From an uncultured Centipeda sp. (GTDB lineage: Bacteria; Bacillota; Negativicutes; Selenomonadales; Selenomonadaceae): a stretch of DNA of 64,000 bases. Shown here in pieces: positions 48,984 through 58,072 of this stretch. Every line of letters starts with the position of its first letter. Position 1 is the stretch's first letter. A program made the translations under genes and the position numbers. The stretch covers positions 1 to 64,000 of the forward strand of contig CAJPQT010000006.1 of assembly GCA_905372865.1 (NCBI GenBank). The letters run 5' to 3'. The notes below the pieces were generated by a model. The model had not been told where the DNA came from. It was given only the letters and a program-made list of their open reading frames with translations, and ran no database searches.

Positions 48984-49029
48984 GCAAATATCCCTCCCTT
49001 TATCCAATGACAATATTTCCATTAAAAAC

Positions 49030-49058
49030 ATCATATAGCGTCGTCATATTAAAGTCAA
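49030..49058 (-). promoter_or_regulatory. Promoter of fruK
   Basis: Minus strand: TTGACT, 17-base spacer, TATGAT, about 45 bases before the fruK ATG. Confidence 0.75.
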
Positions 49059-49083
49059 GAAATCCATTCTCATCGGTGCGGGG

Positions 49084-49112
49084 TTGTCAGCGCTTTTTCT
49101 TTCCTCTATAAT
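49084..49112 (+). promoter_or_regulatory. Promoter of the yitT-like gene and possibly the glycan cluster
   Basis: TTGTCA, 17-base spacer, TATAAT. No later terminator was found before the window ends, so it might serve the downstream glycan genes too. Confidence 0.75.
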
Positions 49113-49146
49113 GAGATGGTAAAATGGAGTGGAACAGGGGAGTGTT

Positions 49147-50070
49147 ATGACCGCAGAAATGGATACGCAAATCGTTCAGACACCAACTGTGTCGAAGCAG
49201 GGGAAGCCGCATAAAACGCCGCCCAAGGGGGCGATCTTCTACATAAAAAAAGCAGCGATGTTGATTCTCGGTGCGCTTATCACCGCAGCCGGGCTGGATC
49301 TCTTTCTGATCCCGAACAACGTTATCGACGGCGGCGTGGTTGGTCTCTCGATCATGGCGCAGACAATTACGGGGATGGGGCTCGGTGTGTTCCTTGTTCT
49401 CTTTAACATCCCATTCGTCTATATGGGTTACAAGCAGATCGGCAAGAGTTTTGCGCTCTCGACCGTCTTTGCGATCATCATGCTCTCGATCTGGTCGGGG
49501 GTCCTCCACGATGTGCCGCAGGTGACGAACGATCCCTTCCTCGCCGCGATTTTCGGCGGCGTCGTGACGGGGCTCGGCGTCGGCATCGTCATGCGTACGG
49601 GCGGCTGCTTCGACGGCACGGAGATCGTCGCGATCATCATGGATGCGCGGACGCAGTTCTCCGTCGGCGAGGTCGTCATGTTCATCAACCTCTTCATCCT
49701 CTCCTCGGCGGGGCTGCTCTACGGCTGGGACAAGGCGATGTACTCGCTCTTTGCCTACTTCGTCATCGCCAAGATGATCGACGTGGTGCTCAAGGGGCTC
49801 GACGAATCGTACGCCGTCATGATCGTCACGAATGAGCATGAGGAGATGACCGCCGCCCTCAACGAGCGACTCGGGCGCGGCGTGACCCTGCTGCACGGCG
49901 CGGGCGGCTACACGGGCGAGGCAAAGGAGGTTCTCTACTGCGTCGTCACGCGCCTCGAGCTCGACAAGCTCAAGGAGATCGTCCTCGACAAGGACGAGCG
50001 TGCCTTTGTCACGATCAACGCCGTGCACGACATCGTGGGCGGACGGTTCAAGAAGAAAGCGATTCACTAG
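49147..50070 (+). CDS. YitT-family membrane protein (DUF161/DUF2179)
   Basis: 307-aa inner-membrane protein of unknown transport or sensing role. ATG 49147 follows AGGGGAG. After a 35-residue hydrophilic leader there are five or six membrane segments, starting AAMLILGALITAAGLDLFLI and the conserved PNNVIDGGVVGLSIM; TGGCFDGTEIVAIIM is also typical. The C-terminal DUF2179 domain (YAVMIVTNEHEEMTAALNER, GRGVTLLHGAGGYTGEAKEV) is soluble and thought to be ligand-binding. It precedes the glycan cluster by 63 bases. Confidence 0.88.
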   Translation: MTAEMDTQIVQTPTVSKQGKPHKTPPKGAIFYIKKAAMLILGALITAAGLDLFLIPNNVIDGGVVGLSIMAQTITGMGLGVFLVLFNIPFVYMGYKQIGKSFALSTVFAIIMLSIWSGVLHDVPQVTNDPFLAAIFGGVVTGLGVGIVMRTGGCFDGTEIVAIIMDARTQFSVGEVVMFINLFILSSAGLLYGWDKAMYSLFAYFVIAKMIDVVLKGLDESYAVMIVTNEHEEMTAALNERLGRGVTLLHGAGGYTGEAKEVLYCVVTRLELDKLKEIVLDKDERAFVTINAVHDIVGGRFKKKAIH

Positions 50071-50133
50071 AGGGAAAGCCGTACCGGTGCGAACGGACAG
50101 CAGGGATCGGAAAAGTGGGAGGTCACAGTAGAA

Positions 50134-52443
50134 ATGGATGGGCAGACATATCTGGAAATCGTACGGCGTGCGCGTGCGTACATCAAGCACGGCACGGAGG
50201 AGGACTTGGCGGCAGCAGAGGCGGAACTTGCCACTCTGCGGCGTATCTTCCCAAAGCGGCTCGAATACATCTGCGCCGCAGTTGCCCTCATGATCGCGCG
50301 GGGCGAGGATGGGGACAAATGCCGCAATATCCTTGACTATACGGCGCAGGAATTCTACCCGATGCCGGCACTTGCAGATGTGTTCGAACTAAAGAGCCGT
50401 ACGTTCCCCAAGGGATCCCCGGCGTGGCGGCAGACGAGGTTTGCGCATGACTTTTATGCAAACGGCGTTCTTCCGCAGGACGCTTTTGCGCACTTGGCTG
50501 CGCTGAAGGAAAAGTTTTTGACGGGATCGCTCGATGCCGATCTCCTGCGTGCGCTTGCCGAGGAATACTACGTCACGCGCAATATGACGGCCTATTTCAT
50601 CCTGATGATAGCGTACTGCCGTGTGACGGGGCGGGAGGACTACGATGACATCCTCATCGAAGATACCGGCATTCCCTATCCAGAGCCGATCTTTCGGGGC
50701 AACTTCGGCTTCCTGCTGCGGATGTTTACGGACGGGAACAGCAACCTCTTTCTGCTTGTCGGCACAGCAGAGGAGTGCTCCGATCAGCAGGTACTCGCGC
50801 GTGCACTCGACATCCTCGGACAGCAGGCGATGCTTGTGTGCGAGACCACGGCGACGGAGCAGGCAGAGAATCTGAATGCCTATGCACTGCACTGCATTCA
50901 GGGGGCGCGTGCCGACGGGGAACAGATCGTACTCGACGTGGGGCGATATCGCCACGCGGACGGCAGAGAGAAGTCTGCAACACCCGCCGTTATCCGCCTT
51001 CTTGCAAAGAGCACAGTGCAGAAGGCACCGCTGATCGTCATTGCGCGCGATAACCGTATGGATGAACTGCACGCAAAGGATGCTCTCGCGGGTGACATCC
51101 AGCGTCTTTCCTACTGTCTGCCGCCGCAGTTTTCGTATGGCTTTTCCTTTGCGTGGGCAGGGGACTATCTACCATATATCAGCTACTTTTATGGAGAGAA
51201 CATTGAGCCGCTGCTCGATGCACCTGCGACGTGTGACTTCTCGATTGTCATTCCTGCGCGGAACTCTGCCGATACGCTGAGGTATACATTGGAGACGTGC
51301 CTCGCGATCGACTATGACGGCAGCTATGAGATCGTCCTCAGCGACAACTCGGACGAGGGGGGCAGCGAGGTGCGTCGCCTCGTTGAGGAACTGAATGATC
51401 CGCGCATTCGTTACTATAAGACACCGTTTGTGCTCCCTCTTGCGAAGAGCTTCGAATATGCCTATCTCCACGCACACGGTGCGTTTATCTTTTCACTGGG
51501 CGCGGATGACGGCGTGCTCCCGTGGGCGTTGAAATACATCAGACAGGCGATGGAGGACTATCCGTCAACATCTGTTATTTCGTGGAAACGCGGCTTTTAT
51601 ACATGGCCGGGTTTTATGCCCGAGGGACGGGATGAGCAAATTGTTCAGCTCGTTGACTCGGAGCAAACGGAACGCTATGCAGAATATGTGCTATGCGGCG
51701 ATCATGCAAATGTTCTTTCGAAGATCAAGGGATGTCTTTATTCTCTCCCGCTCCTCTATATCAATTCAGGTTTCCGGCGCGGTTATCTGAGAGAGGTGCT
51801 GCGGCGGACCGGACGCATACTGGATGGAATGTGCCAGGATGTCTATGTGGGCGCTGTCAACCTCCTTTTGCAGGAGAGGGACATCAAAATTCAATGCCCG
51901 CTCACGATTGCCGGGATGTCGAGGCAATCCCAAGGCTATGCATCCGGGCAGTTTGTTTCTGATGTTGAGGATATTCCATCGGTGTCCTCGAACAGCTCCA
52001 TTCGTATACGGATGGGAGAGTATATCCCGCGTTATAGGGAAATGGTGATCCCTTACATTGTCATGGCGGATACTTTTATCTTTTATATGAGCGTGAGTCG
52101 TTTGGGGGAATTCGGTATTCCCATGGAGTTTCATCCTGAGCAGACTTATCAGGAACTCGCAAATCGTATCTTTCTGACAGATCTGCGCTTTGAACGCTAT
52201 TGGGGCCTCGTACGTTATGGTGGGACTCTATGTACGAGTGATGTGCATGAAAACTGCTGTGAAGTCTATGAAGGAATCTGTGATCATCCGCAATACATTG
52301 ATGATCCAAGCGCAAGGATCCTTTATACGGGGGAGCGAGGGTATTCCGCGCAAAATCATGCGATTACTCTGGATCCGACAGCGTTCGGCTGCAGGAATGT
52401 GGCGGATGCGGCACGCCTTGAGGCACAGATTTTGAACCTCTGA
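50134..52443 (+). CDS. Large protein with embedded GT2-family glycosyltransferase domain
   Basis: 769-aa cytoplasmic protein, first gene of the glycan cluster. A GT-A family 2 domain starts at about residue 367: CDFSIVIPARNSADTLRYTL, then YEIVLSDNSDEGGSEVRRLV and FIFSLGADDGVL (the DxD region appears as GADDG). The first 360 residues are helical, probably repeat-like (FLTGSLDADLLRALAEEYYV), with no family I recognise; they could bind the acceptor protein or partners. The last 170 residues are also unassigned. GGAGGT lies ten bases before the ATG. It likely transfers one of the sugars made by the genes that follow. Confidence 0.8.
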   Translation: MDGQTYLEIVRRARAYIKHGTEEDLAAAEAELATLRRIFPKRLEYICAAVALMIARGEDGDKCRNILDYTAQEFYPMPALADVFELKSRTFPKGSPAWRQTRFAHDFYANGVLPQDAFAHLAALKEKFLTGSLDADLLRALAEEYYVTRNMTAYFILMIAYCRVTGREDYDDILIEDTGIPYPEPIFRGNFGFLLRMFTDGNSNLFLLVGTAEECSDQQVLARALDILGQQAMLVCETTATEQAENLNAYALHCIQGARADGEQIVLDVGRYRHADGREKSATPAVIRLLAKSTVQKAPLIVIARDNRMDELHAKDALAGDIQRLSYCLPPQFSYGFSFAWAGDYLPYISYFYGENIEPLLDAPATCDFSIVIPARNSADTLRYTLETCLAIDYDGSYEIVLSDNSDEGGSEVRRLVEELNDPRIRYYKTPFVLPLAKSFEYAYLHAHGAFIFSLGADDGVLPWALKYIRQAMEDYPSTSVISWKRGFYTWPGFMPEGRDEQIVQLVDSEQTERYAEYVLCGDHANVLSKIKGCLYSLPLLYINSGFRRGYLREVLRRTGRILDGMCQDVYVGAVNLLLQERDIKIQCPLTIAGMSRQSQGYASGQFVSDVEDIPSVSSNSSIRIRMGEYIPRYREMVIPYIVMADTFIFYMSVSRLGEFGIPMEFHPEQTYQELANRIFLTDLRFERYWGLVRYGGTLCTSDVHENCCEVYEGICDHPQYIDDPSARILYTGERGYSAQNHAITLDPTAFGCRNVADAARLEAQILNL

Positions 52444-52483
52444 GCATGTGCGGGATACCGATGGAAAGTGAGAAGTGGGCGAG

Positions 52484-53539
52484 ATGGACGATCTGAGCTT
52501 TTACAAGGGGAAGTGTGTCCTCCTCACGGGGCATACGGGGTTTAAGGGGATGTGGCTCTCTCTCTTGCTCTTGCGGGCGGGGGCGGAGGTGACGGGATTT
52601 TCTCTCGATGCACCGACTGCGGGAGGTATGGAGGCGCTGACCCGTCTCGGTATCTTGAAGGAAATACGGGATGTGCGCGGCGATGTGCGCGACCTTGCTG
52701 TCTTACAGCACGCCTTCCGTGATGCGCGTCCCGCGGTCGTGTTCCACCTTGCAGCGCAGCCGATTGTACGCACGAGCTACCGTCAGCCCGTGGACACCTT
52801 TGCGTCGAATGTGATGGGGACAGTCAATACACTTGAATGTATTCGCATATCGGACACCGTTCGTTCCGCACTCATCGTGACGACGGACAAGGTCTACGAA
52901 AACAAGGAATGGCCATGGGGCTATCGTGAGAACGAGCCACTGATGGGCTACGATCCGTATTCGGCGAGCAAGAGCTGCGCGGAAATCGCCGTCTACAGCT
53001 ACCGGCAGAGCTTCTTCACAGCACGCGATGTGCGCGTCTCAACGGCGCGTGCGGGTAACGTGATCGGCGGCGGCGACTTCGCGCCCGACCGCATCATCCC
53101 CGACTGCATTCGCGCCGCCGTGCGCGGGCAGACCATCGACATCCGCAATCCGCACTCGACGCGTCCTTATCAGCACGTTCTCGAACCACTCTCTGTCTAT
53201 CTCACGATTGCGGCGCGACAGACGGCGGACGCAGGTCTGGTTGGTGCGTGGAACGTCGGTCCCGACGATGCGGACTGCGTGACGACGGGCGAGCTGGCAG
53301 ACATCTTCTGCCGCGCGTGGGGCGATGGCGCATACTGGCAGACGCACGCGGACGGCGGCCCGCACGAGGCGCATTTTTTGAAGCTCGACTGCTCGAAAAT
53401 AAAGAGCGAGCTCGGGTGGAAACCACGCTGGCACATTAAAGAAGCCGTTGAGAAAACGGTGGAATGGGCGAAGGCCTGGGAGCAGGGCGTGGATATGCGT
53501 GCGGTGAGTGAGGAGCAGATACGGGCATTTCTTATGTAA
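52484..53539 (+). CDS. rfbG: CDP-glucose 4,6-dehydratase
   Basis: NAD-dependent dehydratase giving CDP-4-keto-6-deoxyglucose, the first committed step to 3,6-dideoxyhexoses. About 351 aa. SDR features: VLLTGHTGFKGMWLSLLLL (nucleotide site), HLAAQPIVRTSYRQPVDTFA, TTDKVYENKEW, and catalytic YDPYSASKSCAEIAVYSYR; RAGNVIGGGDFAPDRIIPD is characteristic of RfbG. Start is ATG 52484; a GTG at 52475 is possible. Its partner rfbH lies at the end of the window, and rfbF (cytidylyltransferase) is not seen. Confidence 0.93.
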   Translation: MDDLSFYKGKCVLLTGHTGFKGMWLSLLLLRAGAEVTGFSLDAPTAGGMEALTRLGILKEIRDVRGDVRDLAVLQHAFRDARPAVVFHLAAQPIVRTSYRQPVDTFASNVMGTVNTLECIRISDTVRSALIVTTDKVYENKEWPWGYRENEPLMGYDPYSASKSCAEIAVYSYRQSFFTARDVRVSTARAGNVIGGGDFAPDRIIPDCIRAAVRGQTIDIRNPHSTRPYQHVLEPLSVYLTIAARQTADAGLVGAWNVGPDDADCVTTGELADIFCRAWGDGAYWQTHADGGPHEAHFLKLDCSKIKSELGWKPRWHIKEAVEKTVEWAKAWEQGVDMRAVSEEQIRAFLM

Positions 53540-53627
53540 ATGCCATTGTATACGATAGTTTATATAGAGCCAGTCATGAGCTGTCTTGTTTAGGGATATA
53601 TTCAATCATGGAGGAAATGCAGACAGC

Positions 53628-54668
53628 ATGATCAAGGAATCTTATCGGGAAAAAATTGGGTCAGGGCGTGATGAAAATCGCACACATCTCTATAAGGTGG
53701 TTCCGCTTGCGGTTCCGTTTTCCATTGGCCTGAGTATCAATGATTTCTGTAATTTTAAATGCATCTATTGCTATCACTCGGTTCCCGGTGGTTTTAAGGG
53801 ACCACATATGATGTCCTATGATGAATATCTTGAGATCGCGGATCAAATTGAAGAGTTTTATCATGCAAAGGGCGGGCAGCGAACAAAAAATCTTCGTATA
53901 TGTGGGTATGGGGAACCCCTTATGAACAAGGATGTGGCACGTATCGTTGCGCATGCTAGTGCACACGCGCTTTCTGATCGGATAGAGATTACCACAAATG
54001 CCAGTATGCTTACCCATGAACTCTCAGATGCGCTAATCGATGCGGGACTGACGCGCCTGCTCGTTTCTGTACAAGGGATTACGGAAGAAAAATATAAATC
54101 TGTTTGCGGGTTTTCCATTAACTACCCCAAATTTTTGGAAGAACTTTCATACTTCTACGAGCACCGAGGCAACTGTAAGCTGTATGTCAAGATCGTAGAT
54201 GCTGCGCTGGACAGCCCGGAGGAACATGATCAGTTCTATGAATTATTTGGCAGTATCTGTGATGAAATGAACATCGAACATATTATCAACGCTGCAGACT
54301 GTGTCGATTATACTGACCTGCTCTCTACAGGAGAGGTCATGCGGTATTCGTATGAATATAAAGAACGGCTTGTCTGTGACTCTTTGTTCTCTATGCTCAA
54401 TATAGAGTCCAATGGGGATGTGAGTTGCTGCGGATGCCGATATCCCTCACTTCCCATTGGAAACATGAATACAGCGCGATTGAAGGATATTTGGAATGGC
54501 GCGCAGCACACAACGTATATGATGCGCCACCTGCAGGGGAAATATCGGGAGATCCCGCATTGCAGCAACTGTTCCTCTATGCAGTATACGTGTCATCCCA
54601 TGGATAATCTGGATGAGCATCGTGATGAGGTGCTTCAACGAGTACAGGAGCTTCGAAAGGGAAAATGA
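53628..54668 (+). CDS. Radical SAM/SPASM-like protein
   Basis: 346-aa radical SAM enzyme. The 4Fe-4S motif is C41NFKC45IYC48. The barrel continues with NLRICGYGEPLMNKDVARIV and ITTNASMLTHELSDALIDAG. Extra Cys residues near the C-terminus (CDSLFSMLNIESNGDVSCCG, then CSNCSS...C) suggest SPASM-type auxiliary clusters. The substrate is unknown; in glycan clusters such enzymes can rearrange or deoxygenate sugars. Lower GC than its neighbours suggests recent acquisition. The next ATG overlaps its stop. Confidence 0.85.
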   Translation: MIKESYREKIGSGRDENRTHLYKVVPLAVPFSIGLSINDFCNFKCIYCYHSVPGGFKGPHMMSYDEYLEIADQIEEFYHAKGGQRTKNLRICGYGEPLMNKDVARIVAHASAHALSDRIEITTNASMLTHELSDALIDAGLTRLLVSVQGITEEKYKSVCGFSINYPKFLEELSYFYEHRGNCKLYVKIVDAALDSPEEHDQFYELFGSICDEMNIEHIINAADCVDYTDLLSTGEVMRYSYEYKERLVCDSLFSMLNIESNGDVSCCGCRYPSLPIGNMNTARLKDIWNGAQHTTYMMRHLQGKYREIPHCSNCSSMQYTCHPMDNLDEHRDEVLQRVQELRKGK

Positions 54669-55810
54669 TGATAGAACGCGTGTGCCCTGTTTGCTCGGGC
54701 GAGGATTCAACAAAAGTTTTTCATCGTGATTTTAGCGGTATGAAGGATATCGTACCGTTTTCATATTATGACGTAGTTAGGTGCACACGCTGTGGAGCTT
54801 ATTTTGCAAATCATATGGTCGAAACCATGCCTCTTGTTTTGTATTATGAGAAACTTTCAAAATACGAAACAAAGGCATTTGCACTCTCTGAGGCTGCGCG
54901 TATTGAATATGAATTTGCCATCCGTCTTCTGCGGAAAAAACTTATACCGACACATTCTGTCCTCGACTTGGGCTGTGGAAATGGTGCCTTGCTCCATATG
55001 CTTCAGGAGCAGGGGTTCAAAAAACTCACTGGGCTTGAACCATCGGCAATGAACTGTCATGCGATTGAGGAGTGTTGGGGAGTCCGCGCTGTTCCGGGAG
55101 CCTTGGGAGAAGATGTTCCTGCCCTCTCCGGCGAAACATTTGATGCCGTTCTGCTGGTTGGTGTCCTTGAACATCTTTTGGATGTGCGGGAGAATGTAGC
55201 GCATGCACTTCGTTACCTCGCGGATGGAGGTTTCCTCTACCTGCAAGTGCCTGATATCGGAACATTCCCCTCCTGCCACGATCTCTACCAGCAGTTCAGC
55301 GTGGAACACGTAAACTTCTTTAGTCTCGCATCATTGAAGAATCTGATGCAGGGATTCGGCATGGTCTGTGTTGCACATGCAAATGAGGGCTGCAGTATCT
55401 ACTCTCTTTGGACAGCTGCGTTGGGGGAACGGCCGGTATTTCAAAACGATGGTGAGGGACAGGCCGTCATGGAGGCATATCTGCACAATTCGCAGCATCT
55501 TGCAGATGCGATACAGGCATCGCTTGAACCATATCGCGGACAGTCGGTTTACCTGTGGGGGGCCGGAACTCATACGGCGATGCTTTATCAACTTGGCCTT
55601 CTGGATGATCTGCAGATCGGGGCGATCATCGACTCGAATGCAAATTATCAAGGAAAGCGCATTTATGATATTCCTGTGATTGCGCCAAACGAATTGTCGC
55701 AGCATCCCGTTCGACCGATTGTGATTTCCTCGCAGCATGCCCAAAAGGCGATATGGAAACAGATTAAAGAAGATATGAAATTACCGCATGAGGTTGTGAT
55801 GCTCTATTAA
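54665..55810 (+). CDS. SAM-dependent C-methyltransferase-like protein
   Basis: 381-aa class I methyltransferase with three parts. The N-terminal zinc-binding region has RVCPVCSGEDS and RCTRCGAYFAN. The SAM domain is at about 90-200 (SVLDLGCGNGALLHMLQEQG, FDAVLLVGVLEHLLDVRENV). The C-terminal Rossmann-like domain (VYLWGAGTHTAMLYQLGLLD, GAIIDSNANYQGKRIYDIPV) is the type found in sugar C-methyltransferases such as TylC3 and NovU. It overlaps the radical SAM gene by four bases and shares its low GC. It probably methylates a nucleotide sugar. Confidence 0.87.
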   Translation: MMIERVCPVCSGEDSTKVFHRDFSGMKDIVPFSYYDVVRCTRCGAYFANHMVETMPLVLYYEKLSKYETKAFALSEAARIEYEFAIRLLRKKLIPTHSVLDLGCGNGALLHMLQEQGFKKLTGLEPSAMNCHAIEECWGVRAVPGALGEDVPALSGETFDAVLLVGVLEHLLDVRENVAHALRYLADGGFLYLQVPDIGTFPSCHDLYQQFSVEHVNFFSLASLKNLMQGFGMVCVAHANEGCSIYSLWTAALGERPVFQNDGEGQAVMEAYLHNSQHLADAIQASLEPYRGQSVYLWGAGTHTAMLYQLGLLDDLQIGAIIDSNANYQGKRIYDIPVIAPNELSQHPVRPIVISSQHAQKAIWKQIKEDMKLPHEVVMLY

Positions 55811-55907
55811 TGAACTCCTTCCGGAATGCAAAATGTCATATAATTTATGTAATGGTATGGGACTGGGATGTCGTAAAATGGCATTTGGAAGATAACGAGG
55901 CGATGAA

Positions 55908-56903
55908 ATGTTTAATCAAAGAGCGATATTGATTACGGGCGGTACGGGCTCCTTTGGGAATGTGATGACAAAATATCTTTTGGAACATTATGATGTGCGA
56001 AAGATTGTCATATACTCACGGGATGAGTTTAAGCAGTGGCAGATGGCAGACCGTCTGCGCGACCATGCGGACAAGCTGCGCTTCTACATCGGTGATGTAC
56101 GCGACAAGGATCGTCTGCGCCGTGCATTTCATGAGATTGACTACGTGATCCACGCGGCGGCGCTCAAACAGGTGCCCGTCTGCGAGTACAATCCGAGCGA
56201 GGCGATCCAGACGAACATCAATGGCGCGCAGAACGTCATTGATGCTGCGCTTGACTGCAAGGTGAAGAAGGTGATTGCACTCTCGACGGATAAGGCCGTC
56301 AACCCCGTCAACCTCTACGGTGCGACGAAGATGGCATCGGATAAGCTCTTTATTGCGGCAAATGCCTATGCACGTGGGCGCTCAACCTCGTTTTCCGTCG
56401 TGCGTTACGGCAATGTCGCAGGCAGTCGAGGCTCGGTGATTCCATTTTTCCGCACGCAACTGGAACAGGGGGCAAAGGAACTTCCCATCACGGACTTCCG
56501 CATGACACGGTTCTGGATCAGCCTTGACGAAGGAGTTCAACTCGTTGTCAAAGCATTCGAGGAAAGTGTTGGCGGTGAGACGTACATTTCCAAAATACCC
56601 TCGTTTAAGATTGTGGATTTGGCGAAGGCGATGGGCGGCGATGAGATTGGGCTCAAGGAGGTCGGCATCCGTGATGGGGAAAAGATCGATGAATGCATGA
56701 TTACAAAGGCGGATGCAAAGCATACGTTTGAATACGAGAAGCACTACATCATCTATCCCAACGACTACTGGTGGAATAAAGAACTCAAGGACCGCCTCCG
56801 CATTACGGGCAAACCTGTGCCGGATTGCTTTGAATACGACTCGGGGCAGAATACGGAATGGCTGTCCGTGGATGATCTGCGTGAACTGCTGAAGGCGTAC
56901 TGA
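55908..56903 (+). CDS. pseB: UDP-GlcNAc 4,6-dehydratase/5-epimerase (PseB)
   Basis: First step of pseudaminic acid synthesis: UDP-GlcNAc to the 4-keto-6-deoxy-L-arabino sugar. 331 aa. Motifs: ILITGGTGSFGNVMTKYLL, IYSRDEFKQWQMADRL, HAAALKQVPVCEYNPSEAIQ, STDKAVNPVNLYGATKMASD (the MDK/YxxxK region) and GNVAGSRGSVIPFF. The Gly-rich and SRDE features match FlaA1/PseB, not the retaining PglF type. It restarts high GC after the two low-GC genes and is followed eight bases later by pseC. Confidence 0.93.
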   Translation: MFNQRAILITGGTGSFGNVMTKYLLEHYDVRKIVIYSRDEFKQWQMADRLRDHADKLRFYIGDVRDKDRLRRAFHEIDYVIHAAALKQVPVCEYNPSEAIQTNINGAQNVIDAALDCKVKKVIALSTDKAVNPVNLYGATKMASDKLFIAANAYARGRSTSFSVVRYGNVAGSRGSVIPFFRTQLEQGAKELPITDFRMTRFWISLDEGVQLVVKAFEESVGGETYISKIPSFKIVDLAKAMGGDEIGLKEVGIRDGEKIDECMITKADAKHTFEYEKHYIIYPNDYWWNKELKDRLRITGKPVPDCFEYDSGQNTEWLSVDDLRELLKAY

Positions 56904-56911
56904 GGTGCGGT

Positions 56912-58060
56912 ATGATCTACTACGGACATCAGCATATCACAAATGAGGATATCGAGGCGGTACGGGAGGTTCTGACCTCAGATTTTCTGACGCAGGGACC
57001 TGCGATTGAGCGTTTTGAACGATCGGTGGCGGGATATTGTGGTGCGGCGTACGCCGTGGCGGTGACGAATGCGACAGCGGCACTGCATATCGCCTGTCAG
57101 GCGGCAGGGCTGGGGAAAGGGGATGTGCTCTGGACAAGCCCCGTCACCTTCGTCGCGTCTGCGAACTGTGCCCGCTACTGTGGTGCAGATGTGGACTTTG
57201 TCGATATCGATGATAAGACCTATAATATGAGTGTCGCGGCACTTGAGAAGAAACTCAAGACGGCAAAGAAGTTGCCGAAGGTTGTTGTTCCTGTTCATCT
57301 TGCAGGACAGTCCTGTGCAATGCAGCGCATTTGGGAGCTGTCGCGGGAGTATGGTTTCACCGTGATCGAGGACGCTTCTCATGCCATCGGCGGCTCTTAT
57401 CAGAACGATCAAGTCGGCTCCTGCACGTATTCGGATATGACCGTGTTCAGCTTTCATCCGGTGAAGATCATCACGACGGGGGAGGGCGGGATGGTTCTGA
57501 CGAATCGGCAGGAGCTTTGCGACGCACTGCAGCTCTATCGCAGTCACGGCATTACGCGTGATCCTTCCCGTATGACACGCGGGGCGGATGAACCGTGGTA
57601 CTATGAGCAGATTGCGCTCGGCTGCAACTACCGCATGACGGATCTTCAGGCGGCGCTTGGTGCGAGCCAGATGACGAAGCTGGATGCGTTTGTTGCACGC
57701 CGCAGACAGCTCGTCCGGCGTTATCATGAGAAACTGAACGGATTGCCGATTCGTACGCCCTACTGCCTACCGGAAGCCAATCCGGCATGGCACCTCTATA
57801 TCGTGCGGCTTGATCTTGACCGTGTAAAAAAGAGCAAGCAGGAGATCTTTGCCGGGATGAAGGAGCACGGTGTTATGCTGAACCTCCACTACATTCCCGT
57901 GCATCTGCAGCCGTATTATCGGGACCTTGGATTCGGGGACGGAGAATTTCCCGTGAGTGAGCAGTACTATCGTGAGGCACTGACGCTGCCGCTTTACTAT
58001 GATCTGACTGACGCGCAGCAGGATGCGATCATCGCGGCACTGCGCGATGTGCTTGCATAG
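56912..58060 (+). CDS. pseC: UDP-4-keto-sugar C4 aminotransferase (PseC)
   Basis: PLP enzyme that aminates the PseB product. 382 aa, DegT/DnrJ/EryC1 family. Motifs: YGHQHITNEDIEAVREVLTS, QGPAIERFE, AVTNATAALHIACQAAGLG, TSPVTFVASANCARYCGA, VIEDASHAIGGSYQ, SFHPVKIITTGEGGMVL with the PLP lysine, and GCNYRMTDLQAALGASQM. It lies between pseB and the TPP enzyme gene. Confidence 0.93.
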   Translation: MIYYGHQHITNEDIEAVREVLTSDFLTQGPAIERFERSVAGYCGAAYAVAVTNATAALHIACQAAGLGKGDVLWTSPVTFVASANCARYCGADVDFVDIDDKTYNMSVAALEKKLKTAKKLPKVVVPVHLAGQSCAMQRIWELSREYGFTVIEDASHAIGGSYQNDQVGSCTYSDMTVFSFHPVKIITTGEGGMVLTNRQELCDALQLYRSHGITRDPSRMTRGADEPWYYEQIALGCNYRMTDLQAALGASQMTKLDAFVARRRQLVRRYHEKLNGLPIRTPYCLPEANPAWHLYIVRLDLDRVKKSKQEIFAGMKEHGVMLNLHYIPVHLQPYYRDLGFGDGEFPVSEQYYREALTLPLYYDLTDAQQDAIIAALRDVLA

Positions 58061-58072
58061 AGGAGGGATGCC

